From JACKBK01 sp963707275 (GTDB lineage: Bacteria; Chloroflexota; Anaerolineae; JAAEKA01), in assembly GCA_963707275.1 (NCBI GenBank), contig CAVPPH010000004.1, positions 434,001 through 498,000 on the forward strand: a stretch of 64,000 bases of DNA, in the 5' to 3' direction. Below the pieces are notes generated by a model. It worked only from the letters and a program-made list of their open reading frames with translations. It did not search any database and had not been told where the DNA came from. Positions 55,228 to 63,563 of this stretch are shown here, one piece after another (position 1 is the stretch's first letter; each line of letters starts with the position of its first letter). The translations under genes were made by a program, and so were the position numbers.

Positions 55228-55866
55228 TCACTGGATCGGAAATGTTATCAGGATCGCCAGGCCGATGACAAAAATGACCAGTGAGGCGACCAGCATAGCC
55301 ATGTCGATGATCTGCGACTGGAACTTGCCGGCGATGCCGCCAAAGAAGAGCACCGAGGCGAACAGCACTGTCAGCAGCACATAGCGGTCGGATATTTCGT
55401 CGGCGGTGTTGGCTTTCTCCAACTCGCTCTGGGCGGTCGCCTCCCACTGTTTGGCCAGATCGTTCTGCTCCAGATTGTACTCGGGCATCACGAAAGGGGA
55501 CGAGGGCGCGTCCGGGTTGGTAAGCGGCTTGGTCGCTAGCCAGGCGTCGGTGGCGGTCTTGAGCGCGGGGGGAAAGCGCTGGTAGAGAAAATCCTCCAGC
55601 TTTTTGTCTTCCGTGCTGATGGCTGACGCCCAATCGACGAAAAGCATGGCCTGGAAACTGCGGACTTGTACCGCTTCGCCTGCGTATTGCGATGCCTTGA
55701 TCGTGGCCGCGTTGGAGGCTGCACGTGCGGCTGCCTCGTCGCCGCCCCACAGCGTCGATTGATAGGCCGACCACGCAGTGGCGATCGTCGCCAGGGCCAG
55801 CACCGCGGCCGCCAGGAACTCAATCCAGCGGTCGTAGTTGCTGATCTGGCCCTCGGCCGACAGCAT
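55228..55866 (-). CDS. Membrane protein of unknown function (DUF4337-like)
   Basis: A 212-residue protein with one N-terminal hydrophobic helix (about 16-36) and two C-terminal helices (about 160-180 and 188-208), flanking a soluble helical part with SNAATIKASQYAGEAVQVRSF. Resemblance to DUF4337-type proteins is suspected but not certain. A better start may lie at 55939 (MTSEIPQSAG) with GGAGG-like DNA upstream, but that frame must lose one base near 55887 (CGCAGCTTCAGC) to join this one, so it may be another frameshift. Function unknown. Confidence 0.65.
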   Translation of the reverse strand: MLSAEGQISNYDRWIEFLAAAVLALATIATAWSAYQSTLWGGDEAAARAASNAATIKASQYAGEAVQVRSFQAMLFVDWASAISTEDKKLEDFLYQRFPPALKTATDAWLATKPLTNPDAPSSPFVMPEYNLEQNDLAKQWEATAQSELEKANTADEISDRYVLLTVLFASVLFFGGIAGKFQSQIIDMAMLVASLVIFVIGLAILITFPIQ

Positions 55867-56054
55867 GCGGTCGCTGAAGCTGCGAACTCTCAGCCACGGG
55901 CGCTTCCGGTCCAGCGGATTGAGGGATTTCGGAGGTCATGATTGATCGATGGAGGTGGGATGAATCGTATGTGCAAACAGCGGACGGCGACCTGCCATCC
56001 GCTGTTTGCCGGATTCGCCAGTTTGCCCGTGCGCGGCCTGACTGGCGGCGTCAC

Positions 56055-56444
56055 CTATAGTCCGAGGATCTGCGCCTTCTTGGCGGCGAATTCCTCTTCA
56101 GTCAGCAGCCCCTGGTCTTTCATGGCTGACAGCTTCTGGATCTGTACCAATTGCTCGTCAAAGCTGGTGGCTGCTGGTTGGGCCGGCGCTTCAATGGCGG
56201 CTTGTTGCGTCGCCGCCAGGGCATCTTGCTGGCCGGCGACATACGCCTGCTGAGCTTGCAAGTCAGCTTGCTGTTGCGCTGCTGCTTGCTGCTGGGCCGC
56301 TGCTTGCTGCTTGCCGCCGTCCATCGCACCGCTGACAGCCTTGGATGTCGCGGTGGCCGTACCGGCAATCACTGCCGTACGCGCCATGGTGCCTACCAGG
56401 CCAGGGCCACGGCGTCCAACTACTACGGGTCCTCGTCGTCTCAT
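56055..56444 (-). CDS. SHOCT-domain small protein
   Basis: A 129-residue protein. A basic Arg/Gly-rich N-terminus (RRRGPVVVGRRGPGLV) precedes a short hydrophobic part, a Gln/Ala-rich linker (QQQAAAQQQADLQAQ) and a C-terminal SHOCT motif (LSAMKDQGLLTEEEFAAKKAQIL), a short helical element found at the ends of many proteins. The start at 56444 has an AAGGAG site 8 nt upstream. It lies 52 nt after the DUF6325-like gene on the same strand. The two types often occur together. Function unknown. Confidence 0.78.
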   Translation of the reverse strand: MRRRGPVVVGRRGPGLVGTMARTAVIAGTATATSKAVSGAMDGGKQQAAAQQQAAAQQQADLQAQQAYVAGQQDALAATQQAAIEAPAQPAATSFDEQLVQIQKLSAMKDQGLLTEEEFAAKKAQILGL

Positions 56445-56496
56445 GAGAAAGTTCTCCTTTGCAGAACTGATTGTTGGCGTGTCGCCGTTGCGGCGG

Positions 56497-56922
56497 CTAT
56501 TCCACCGGGATGCCAGCGGCTTCCATGGCCGCCTGCACCAGGGCTCGCGGGATGCGGGCGTTGTCCACCACTCGGCCATCCGAGTTCACGATGGCATTGC
56601 TCAGGCGGGTCGCCCAGACGTTTTCGAAGACCATCGCCGCGGCCGAGCTGTTGGGCTGAAGCTTGTCCGCCATCAGCAGGATGTCTTCTTCGTTCAGCAG
56701 GTCGTCGATCTCACCGTCCAGATCGGCGAACCCGAGGCTTTCATCGTCGCCCAGGTCGCTCAGCTCGAACGACGTGACGACACCGTCCGCGTCCTTCTTG
56801 ATAAACACGAGGTCGATGATGTGGATCGTGCCGTTCTCCGTCAGTTCGGTCAGCGCCGGAACGACGTCACCGTTGAATTTGTTGCCGGGAAACTCGACAA
56901 CCAGATACTCAACTGGTCCCAT
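56497..56922 (-). CDS. DUF6325-like protein
   Basis: A 141-residue protein starting MGPVEYLVVEFPGNKFNGD, typical of the DUF6325 (DUF1269-related) group, with IHIIDLVFIKKDADG and a C-terminal helix NARIPRALVQAAMEAAGI. No catalytic residues are known. The start at 56922 was chosen because family members begin at MGPVE, although the frame remains open to 56955. It is encoded just before the SHOCT gene. Possible roles in membrane or stress physiology are unsupported. Confidence 0.7.
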   Translation of the reverse strand: MGPVEYLVVEFPGNKFNGDVVPALTELTENGTIHIIDLVFIKKDADGVVTSFELSDLGDDESLGFADLDGEIDDLLNEEDILLMADKLQPNSSAAAMVFENVWATRLSNAIVNSDGRVVDNARIPRALVQAAMEAAGIPVE

Positions 56923-57015
56923 AAGTAGTAATTCTCCCTTCAAGGTTTTCGTCAATTAGCTTCCTGCTTGCCAGGGCAAGTATACTGAAACGTTAGGGAA
57001 ACTGCAACATTTCGA

Positions 57016-58857
57016 CTACTCAGGCTTGAGGCTGTCGATGCTGGCCTGCAGGTTGGCCTGCAGCTTCTCCAACCGGTCTCTTTCAGGACCGGTCGCGCGG
57101 ATGGCGGCGGCGCTGACCACGTCGTGCAGTCGCTGCAAGCCATCGCTCATCATCTCCGTTACGACCTCGGCGCCCTGGTCTGTCGTGCGCAGGTGCGCCA
57201 GCAGGGCGTCCAGTCCGCGTTCGTACAAATTGTCCTCGCCGATGCGCTCCAGCGTGCCGCTGCTCACCAGCATTTTGCGCACGTCTGGGTAGACACGGCT
57301 GAGCATCATACGCACACCCGCGACGTGCAGGTCTTCATACAGCGCGGCCAGCTCGTGCGCGCTGGGCGCGTCCAGATCGTTGCTCATCTCCAGGTCGATC
57401 AACACGGCATGGAGCGGCCGATCACTGGCGGCAACGCGTTGCAGCACGTCCTCGCGCAGCGGGGCAGCGTTGGCAAAGAAGAGACCCTCGTCCGGTCGCA
57501 CGATCAACAGGCCGGGCACCGGCACAGTCTCAACCTCGAGCGCCGTGTCTTCAAAAGACATCCGGCCGGTTCGTCGCGCCAGCACGGTCAGCCGCGGCTG
57601 GCTGGCACGGTAGATCAACGCCAGCAGGGAAATGATGACTGCCAGCAGCAGGCCGGCCAGTACCTCCTGAAACGTCAGGACGCCCAGCAATGCGACAATC
57701 GCCAGCGCGAAATCGGTGCGCCGGACGCGGTACAGCCGTTGCAGCTCCTTCAGCTTGAACATGCGCACCACTGCAATGATCACGATCGCGCCCAGCGTCG
57801 CCTCAGGCAGGTTCTTGAACAGCGGCGTGAGAAACAGCGCGACGACCACCGTAATGGCTGCCGCGACCAGCCCAGCCATCTGGCTGTTCATGCCGGCACT
57901 ATCCGCCGCCGCGGATTTGCTGAGGCTGGGGCCTGATGAGAACCCCTGAAACAGGCCCGCGCCAAAGTTGGCCGCGCCGATGCCGATCAGTTCCTGGTCT
58001 GGGTCGATGCGGTAGCGGTGCTTGCCGGCGAAACTGCGTACCGGACCGATGGCCTCGGCAAACGCGACCAGAGTGATGCCCAGCGCGCCCGGCAGCAGCA
58101 TCAGCCATTGCCGCACCGTCAGGTCGGGCAGCGCGGGCGCGGCCAGTCCCGCCGGGATGTCGCCCACGACATGCACGCCTTGCGCTGCCAGGCTGAATAC
58201 CGTCGCGACGACGATGCCGTAGACCACCGCTACCAATGCGGCTGGAATCTTGTGCATCCATCGTTCGACAGCCAGCAGAAGCAGCAGGGTGGAGAGGCCG
58301 ACGGCCAGGGTCAGGAGATCGGTCTCCGGGATGTGCTTGGCAAGATCGACGATCCGCTGCCAGAAGTTCCCGGTGCCGGCTTCCAGGCCAAAAAGCTTCG
58401 GCGCCTGTTTGATGATGATCAGCAACGCCAGGCCAGAGACGAAGCCTGCCAGCACCGACTCGGAGAAGAACTGTGCGATCCGCCCCAGGCGCAGCAATCC
58501 GGCCAGGATGGCAACAACGCCGACCGCCATCGCGAGCGCGACGGTCAGCCCGACGAACTCCTGGCTGCCCAGCGGCGCGATGTCACTGATTACCGACGCC
58601 GACATGATCGCGATGGCTGAAGCAGCGCCCACCACCAACTGGCGCGAGCTGCCGAAGAACGCATACATCAGCAGCGCGATCCACGCGCCGTAGAGGGCTG
58701 CCTGCGGCGGCATGCCGGCCAGCGGGGCGTAGGCCATCCCTTCCGGGACGACCAGCGCCGCCAGCGTCAGGCCGGCGATCAGATCGGGTCGTAGCCAGCC
58801 GCGATCGTAGCGGGGCAGCCAACTGAGGATGGGCACGTAGGAGCGAAATGATTTCAT
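57016..58857 (-). CDS. SulP-family anion transporter with STAS domain
   Basis: A 613-residue membrane protein. The N-terminal 420 residues hold about twelve spans with SulP signatures (LTLAALVVPEGMAYAPLAGM near residue 30, then GLYGAWIALLMYAFFGSS). The C-terminal STAS domain (about 435-560) carries VLIDLEMSNDLDAPSAHEL. SulP proteins move sulfate, bicarbonate or other anions. The substrate cannot be told. It is monocistronic. A 430-bp gap upstream contains no gene that I can support. Confidence 0.93.
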   Translation of the reverse strand: MKSFRSYVPILSWLPRYDRGWLRPDLIAGLTLAALVVPEGMAYAPLAGMPPQAALYGAWIALLMYAFFGSSRQLVVGAASAIAIMSASVISDIAPLGSQEFVGLTVALAMAVGVVAILAGLLRLGRIAQFFSESVLAGFVSGLALLIIIKQAPKLFGLEAGTGNFWQRIVDLAKHIPETDLLTLAVGLSTLLLLLAVERWMHKIPAALVAVVYGIVVATVFSLAAQGVHVVGDIPAGLAAPALPDLTVRQWLMLLPGALGITLVAFAEAIGPVRSFAGKHRYRIDPDQELIGIGAANFGAGLFQGFSSGPSLSKSAAADSAGMNSQMAGLVAAAITVVVALFLTPLFKNLPEATLGAIVIIAVVRMFKLKELQRLYRVRRTDFALAIVALLGVLTFQEVLAGLLLAVIISLLALIYRASQPRLTVLARRTGRMSFEDTALEVETVPVPGLLIVRPDEGLFFANAAPLREDVLQRVAASDRPLHAVLIDLEMSNDLDAPSAHELAALYEDLHVAGVRMMLSRVYPDVRKMLVSSGTLERIGEDNLYERGLDALLAHLRTTDQGAEVVTEMMSDGLQRLHDVVSAAAIRATGPERDRLEKLQANLQASIDSLKPE

Positions 58858-59081
58858 GGCGCACTCTTGTTTGGGATGAGTGGGTAAGTTTTCGCGTCAC
58901 GTTCGCGTGACACTGGCTGATGCGACCGGGCAACAGGTTGGCTGCAGTCCCATTGTACACAATTCGGGCGGAAATACGTCGCGCCGTGACCAAAAAGCAA
59001 TCAATCAATGCGATTTGCTGAATGTGCTGCGCCACTTGTTGACAAAACGCCTGGATTTTGTGCCATTTTGCCTTGTATTGT

Positions 59082-59110
59082 TGGTTAGATTCTGATATAC
59101 TTTGCTGGCG
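59082..59110 (+). promoter_or_regulatory. Promoter for the secreted protein at 59288
   Basis: TTGTAT (59082-59087), a 17-bp spacer and TATACT (59105-59110). It lies in the 430-bp gap between the divergent SulP and secreted-protein genes, and gives a leader of about 175 nt with nothing else recognisable. Confidence 0.5.
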
Positions 59111-59287
59111 CTCAATGGTTCCTTTAGACTGCTGGATCGAACTGCGATCCGGCTCATGTAGTGTCGATCTGGGGCAAGAATAACACTCGTAAATCCTTGG
59201 CGTGCCAGGAGTTTTCCAGGTCGCCAAGTTCGCCCTTATTCCGCGCTGCCGCGATTCGTTGCAGCAATCCAAGGAGGTTACTTCGCA

Positions 59288-60092
59288 ATGATGGCCATCA
59301 ACGTACTCCCTTCAACCAACCGGCTGTTTGTCGCGCTACTGGTTGTACTGGCAGCGCTTCTGCTCCTGCTGGCATTGCCGGCCGGCCAGGCGCACGCCCA
59401 GCAATGCCTGCCAGCAGGCTTGAACTGCACAGCCAACGATCTCGACGTGCATACCTTTGTCGTCCTGCCGTCCAGCCCGGACGTGGTGTGCGACTTCTGA
59501 CAGCGACTTCATCACCGTAGACCTGCAAGCACAGATGCAGCCCAACGCTAACTGGCGATATGACCTGTTGCCGATCGTATCCACGGACGGTCATCCAATC
59601 CCTGGCAACGACAACTGCAACGCTCAGGTACTCCAGCCCATCGAGAGCGCCGGCGATCCGTTCAACGGCACCAGCGGCGTTGGTCCGTTCCGCGACAATG
59701 ACGGCGACACCTGTGGCGATGTCCAGAGCACCGATGGGGTGACGTATTACAACATGCCGCGACTGACGCTGCCCTGCGCCGATCCCGACGGCAACGGGAT
59801 GATCGAAATCCCCGGCTGCTTTGGCTGGACGCAGGCTGCGCAGGGCGGGCAAGCCATCACCTGCAACAGTGTGGACGACATGATCGCCGAATTCACCGCC
59901 GGCACGGCCGCCAAATGCTGGTGCGGTGACATCGACACTGGCATCACGATTACTCCCACCGCGGTTACCTTCACTAGCCTCGATGCCGCGGCTTCCCAGG
60001 ATGCAGTGCTGCCTTTCTGGCTGATTGCTGGCGCGCTGGCTGCAGGATTGGTCGGTTTCGGTTTGTATCGCAAGTCAGGCAATCCAGTCTAG
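59288..60092 (+). CDS. Secreted membrane-anchored protein, one frameshift
   Basis: About 267 residues after one extra base is discounted. A signal peptide (about 10-38, ending AHAQQ) is followed by an extracytoplasmic part rich in Asn, Asp and Cys (CNAQVLQPIESAGDPF, DNDGDTCGDVQ) and a C-terminal transmembrane anchor (about 245-262) with a basic tail (YRKSGNPV). The frame is lost near 59497 in CGACTTCTGACAG: one extra T turns SDSDFITVDL into a TGA stop. Reading the TGA as Sec gives no sensible protein, so a +1 error is preferred. The region between is not a known family. Confidence 0.7.
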
Positions 60093-60176
60093 TTTGATCT
60101 CGTTTTGCCCCAGGTGTTGCCCATTGAGCGTGACGCAGCCCTGGTCTCACATGGACCGAAAGTTAAGATAGTTCAA

Positions 60177-60216
60177 CGAGCCGCCTCGTGCTGAGTTGCA
60201 CGGGGCGGTTCGCTTT
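60177..60216. terminator. Terminator after the secreted-protein gene
   Basis: A 15-bp stem with G-U pairs (60177-60191 with 60198-60212) and the tail CTTTTG, about 85 nt after the stop codon. Confidence 0.6.
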
Positions 60217-60253
60217 TGTGGAGCAGAATCGAGGTCCATGTCTGTTGATCAAC

Positions 60254-60283
60254 TTGCCCGCAACGCGCGATCTGGGGTATAAC
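60254..60283 (+). promoter_or_regulatory. Possible trmD promoter
   Basis: TTGCCC (60254-60259), an 18-bp spacer and TATAAC (60278-60283), 19 nt before the trmD ATG. The -35 match is only partial. Confidence 0.3.
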
Positions 60284-60302
60284 CCACAGCTAGGACACCG
60301 CT

Positions 60303-61095
60303 ATGCATTTCGACATCTTCACCCTCTTTCCCGGTATGTTTGCCGGCCCGCTGGACGACAGCATCGTGCTACCGCGCCCGCGAGGCTGGCATCGTCTCCG
60401 TGGCGCTGCACAACGTCCGCGACTACGCCGAGGGCAAGCACGCGGTCACCGACGACTATCCTTATGGCGGCGGCGGGGGCATGGTGATGAAGCCCGATCC
60501 CATCTTTCGCGCCGTCGAAACGGTGCTGGAACTGACCCCGCGCCAAGCAAGTGAGGCGGCGGACAACGCCGCAACGCCCATCATCTTGCTGACGCCGCAG
60601 GGCCGGCGTTTCACGCAGCGCGTGGCCGTCGAACTGGCCGACCACCCGCGCATCGCTTTGATCTGCGGCCGCTACGAAGGCGTGGACGAACGGGTGCGGC
60701 GATATCTGTGCAACGACGAGATCAGCGTCGGTGATTTCGTGCTCTCCGGCGGCGAGATCGCTGCGATGCTGATCGTCGACGCGGTGACCCGGCTGCTGCC
60801 CGGCGCGTTGGGCCAGGAACACGGCGCGGACGAGGATTCGCACGCCACCGGTTTGCTGGAATACCCGCACTACACCCGCCCGCCCGACTTCCGCGGCTGG
60901 CAGATTCCCGACGTACTGGTGTCCGGCCACCACAGCAACGTGGCCCGCTGGCGGCGACAGCAGGCGTTGCTGCGGACGTGGCAGCGCCGCCCCGACATGC
61001 TGGAGATGGCCTGGCTGACTGAGGACGATCTGACGTTTCTGGAGCGTCTCGAGGCTGAGCCGGAGCTGGCAGAACGTCTCCAGCAAGGCCTGTGA
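60303..61095 (+). CDS. trmD: tRNA (guanine-37-N1)-methyltransferase, one frameshift
   Basis: A 263-residue SPOUT-class enzyme that methylates G37 next to the anticodon of tRNAs. The start MHFDIFTLFPGMFAGPLDDS and the knot motifs YGGGGGMVMKPDPIF, ICGRYEGVDERV and ISVGDFVLSGGE are diagnostic. An extra base at about 60369 (ATCGTG-C-TACCGC) shifts frame, after which REAGIVSVALHNVRDYAEGKH continues normally (793 nt = 3 x 264 + 1). It is followed by rplS, the usual trmD-rplS pairing. A sequence error is likeliest because the enzyme is essential. Confidence 0.9.
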
Positions 61096-61097
61096 AT

Positions 61098-61126
61098 TTG
61101 CTAGCAACCGGTGCGTGTGCTATACT
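61098..61126 (+). promoter_or_regulatory. Promoter for rplS
   Basis: TTGCTA (61098-61103), a 17-bp spacer and TATACT (61121-61126), just after trmD and about 100 nt before the rplS start. The pair can therefore be transcribed separately. Confidence 0.55.
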
Positions 61127-61227
61127 CTCCGCTTGCTGGTACAGCAGAGCATCCAACGTTCCCCGGTGTTGATTCATTGTGCGGGGGCCGAGAAAATAGC
61201 AGAAAAAGAAGACGACAGAAAGGTACG

Positions 61228-61587
61228 ATGATGCAACATCCTTTGCTTCAATCTCTACAGCCCGAGGCGCACCCCGATATCCCTGAACTGCGGATCGGCG
61301 ACACCGTCCGCGTGCATGCCCGTATTGTCGAAGGCAGCCGCGAGCGTATTCAGGTCTTTCAGGGCGTCGTGATCCGCGTGTCCGGTAGCGACAAGACTGC
61401 CGGCTCCAGCTTCACGGTTCGCCGCGTGGCTTCCCACGGTGTCGGTGTCGAGCGCACATTCATGCTGCACTCGCCGCGCATCGAAAAGGTCGAGGTGTTG
61501 CGCCACAACAAGGTGCGACGCTCCAAGCTGTACTACCTGCGCGGACGCACCGGCAAGGCAGCCCGCTTGAAGGAAGTTGGCAAATAG
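61228..61587 (+). CDS. rplS: Ribosomal protein L19
   Basis: A 119-residue large-subunit protein at the bridge to the small subunit. Motifs DTVRVHARIVEGSRERIQVF, GVVIRVSG and FTVRRVASHGVGVERTFMLH are diagnostic, followed by LRGRTGKAARLKE. The start at 61228 gives normal length, with a second ATG three bases later. It lies downstream of trmD and upstream of rnhB, as often found. Confidence 0.97.
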   Translation: MMQHPLLQSLQPEAHPDIPELRIGDTVRVHARIVEGSRERIQVFQGVVIRVSGSDKTAGSSFTVRRVASHGVGVERTFMLHSPRIEKVEVLRHNKVRRSKLYYLRGRTGKAARLKEVGK

Positions 61588-61614
61588 AGCTTTCAGGCCC
61601 CTCGCATTGGGCCG

Positions 61615-61647
61615 GGCGCAGGGGCAACCCTGCGCCTTGTTTATTTT
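61615..61647 (+). terminator. Terminator after rplS
   Basis: Perfect 9-bp stem GGCGCAGGG (61615-61623) with CCCTGCGCC (61628-61636) and a T-rich tail TTGTTTATTTT. It lies between rplS and rnhB. Confidence 0.85.
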
Positions 61648-61662
61648 CGGGATCTGAAGCCG

Positions 61663-62334
61663 GTGAGCCAACGACCAACCCTTGACTACGAGCGACCGCT
61701 CTGGCAGGCGGGCGTGCACTGGGTCGCCGGCGTCGATGAGGCGGGCCGTGGCGCCTGGGCCGGGCCAGTGGTCGCCGGCGCAGCGGTACTGCCGCAGACT
61801 CCCGCAGTTGCCCAGACGCTGGCCGAGGTCAACGACTCCAAGCAACTCACAGCCTGCCAGCGTGAGCTGCTCTTTGGCCAGATCACGACCCACGTGGCCG
61901 ACTGGGCTGTTGGTCTGGCCAGCGCCGCCGAGATCGACGCTGTGGGCATTCTGCCCGCCACCCGGCTGGCCATGCAACGAGCCATCGCGGGGCTGGCCAG
62001 CCAGCCGCAGCATCTGCTGATCGACTACGTGCGGCTGCCAGCGTTGCCGGTTGCGCAACAGTCGATCACGCGTGGCGACAGTCTGGTGCTTTCCATCGCC
62101 GCCGCGTCGATCCTGGCCAAGGTGACCCGTGACCGCCTGATGGTCGAAGCCGATCAAACCTGGCCCGGTTACGGGTTCGCCCGCCACAAGGGCTACGGCA
62201 CAGCGGAACACAGCCGGCAACTGCAACTGCTGGGACCGTGTCCGATCCACCGCACCTCCTTCCAGCCAGTGCGCGGCCAGCAGATGGTGCTTTTTTCAGT
62301 CGGCGATGACGGCGCAGCAGGGAGCCAGCAGTGA
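61663..62334 (+). CDS. rnhB: Ribonuclease HII
   Basis: A 223-residue RNase HII that cuts the RNA strand of RNA-DNA hybrids and removes misinserted ribonucleotides. Motif VDEAGRGAWAGPVVAGA (about 22-38) has the first two catalytic acids, then NDSKQLTACQRE and the later Asp in LLIDYVRLP. The HKGYGTAEHS motif (about 177) is diagnostic. A GTG start at 61663 was chosen because it gives the family's N-terminus. Its stop overlaps the yraN start by 4 nt (GTGA). Confidence 0.93.
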   Translation: MSQRPTLDYERPLWQAGVHWVAGVDEAGRGAWAGPVVAGAAVLPQTPAVAQTLAEVNDSKQLTACQRELLFGQITTHVADWAVGLASAAEIDAVGILPATRLAMQRAIAGLASQPQHLLIDYVRLPALPVAQQSITRGDSLVLSIAAASILAKVTRDRLMVEADQTWPGYGFARHKGYGTAEHSRQLQLLGPCPIHRTSFQPVRGQQMVLFSVGDDGAAGSQQ

Positions 62335-62693
62335 GCGATGCGCGGCGCGGACTGGGTCAAACAGGCGAGCGGCTGGCGGCTGAGCAACTGGCTGGCAATG
62401 GCTACCTGATCCTGGACCACAATTGGCGCGATGGCCGCCGCGGCGAACTCGATCTGATTGCCCGTGACGGCGACTGTCTGGTGATCGTTGAGGTGCGTAC
62501 CCGCCGCAGCCAGCGGTTCGGGTCGGCTGAAGAGTCGGTGACGCCACGCAAACAGGCGCAGTTGCAGCGTCTTGCGGAAGCGTATTGCGCAGAGGCTGGC
62601 TGGGACGGCCCGCTGCGGATCGATGTCGTAGCGGTCTCGCTGTCGCCGCAGGGCGAACTGATCGAGATCAACCATATCAAGGATGCCGTGTGA
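62331..62693 (+). CDS. yraN: UPF0102 family endonuclease-like protein
   Basis: A 120-residue YraN-family protein with a nuclease-like core. Motifs GQTGERLAAEQLAGNGYLIL, GELDLIARDGDCLVIVEVRTR (the E-D-E-K type acid set) and RKQAQLQRLAEAY are characteristic. The exact biological role is unproven. It has a GTG start and overlaps rnhB by 4 nt, as in many genomes. Confidence 0.93.
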   Translation: MSDARRGLGQTGERLAAEQLAGNGYLILDHNWRDGRRGELDLIARDGDCLVIVEVRTRRSQRFGSAEESVTPRKQAQLQRLAEAYCAEAGWDGPLRIDVVAVSLSPQGELIEINHIKDAV

Positions 62694-62703
62694 GGTAACA
62701 ACC

Positions 62704-63513
62704 ATGAAGAAGCTATCCCGTCCGATGCGAGTTGTGGCGTTGCTGATGATGCTGACGTTGCTTCTGTCAGCCTGTACCTCGACGCCGCTGCCGCCGCTGT
62801 TCTACATTGGCAGCGCAGCCAACCAGCCTGTTCAGCCGGTTGTTGCGACGCCTACGGCTCAGGCCGTCGCGCAAGCGCCCGTGGCTGAACCCACCGTCGC
62901 GCCTCCTGAGGAGCCGACTGCCGTTCCAACGGTCGCGCCGACCGAAGAACCGACCGCGACCAGCGCGCCGACCGATACCCCCACGCTGGAGCCGACCGCT
63001 ACAAGCGTGCCGCCGACTGCCACTGCCACCAGCGTGCCGCCTACGGCGACCGCCACCCGCGCCGCGGCCACTGCCACGCCGACGCGCGTTCTGCCGACGG
63101 CCACGCCCCGCCCGACGCGTGCGGCTGTCGTTGCAGCCACCGCCACACCTGAGTGGCCGCAGACCATCGTCGTCACCGAGGCCGAGATCGAGGAACTGGC
63201 AGCCAGCGGCGACGTGCCTGGCCTTGCTATCACTGGCCTGGACGTGACCTTTGGCAACGACACGATGACGGTCTTCTTCTCCAGTCTGAAGTACGGCTTC
63301 ATCTCGTTGCGCAACGTGACGGTCGAAGGCCACTTCGAGGTCAGCAATGGCACGGCGACCTTTGTAGCCGACAGCATCAATCCCCGCAACCTGGCGACGA
63401 CGCAGATACCCGGCTTTGTCAACCAGGCGCTGGGCCAGCAGTTCACCCAGTGGTACGTCGAGGACATCACCATCACACCCGGTGAACTGTCCGCCTCCGT
63501 GCGGCCGCGCTAG
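62704..63513 (+). CDS. Lipoprotein with Thr/Pro-rich linker
   Basis: A 269-residue exported lipoprotein. The signal peptide (1-19) ends in the lipobox LLSAC with the lipidated Cys at about residue 23. A long Thr/Pro/Ala linker (about 45-150, with repeats such as PTATATSVPPTATATR) precedes a folded C-terminal domain of about 115 residues (ITGLDVTFGNDTMTVFFSSL, then VEDITITPGELSASVRPR). This end might resemble an LmeA/DUF2993-type lipid-binding domain, but this is uncertain. It starts 10 nt after yraN. Function unknown. LspA (34933) should process it. Confidence 0.8.
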   Translation: MKKLSRPMRVVALLMMLTLLLSACTSTPLPPLFYIGSAANQPVQPVVATPTAQAVAQAPVAEPTVAPPEEPTAVPTVAPTEEPTATSAPTDTPTLEPTATSVPPTATATSVPPTATATRAAATATPTRVLPTATPRPTRAAVVAATATPEWPQTIVVTEAEIEELAASGDVPGLAITGLDVTFGNDTMTVFFSSLKYGFISLRNVTVEGHFEVSNGTATFVADSINPRNLATTQIPGFVNQALGQQFTQWYVEDITITPGELSASVRPR

Positions 63514-63517
63514 CATT

Positions 63518-63555
63518 AGAGTTGCAAACTTTTCGGAAGGTTGGCAACTCTTTTT
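63518..63555 (+). terminator. Hairpin terminator, AGAGTTGCAAACT class
   Basis: An imperfect 13-bp inverted repeat (63518-63530 with 63539-63551) followed by a T-run (TTTTTCTCC). It is the same class as the hairpins at 26787, 30295 and 43482, and here works as a terminator for the lipoprotein gene. Confidence 0.7.
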
Positions 63556-63563
63556 CTCCACCC

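Noticed and set aside
59495..59500. TGA in the 59288 gene as a second selenocysteine codon
   Set aside because: Reading through the TGA gives no protein-like continuation, whereas removing one T restores a good frame. No SECIS-like hairpin was seen.
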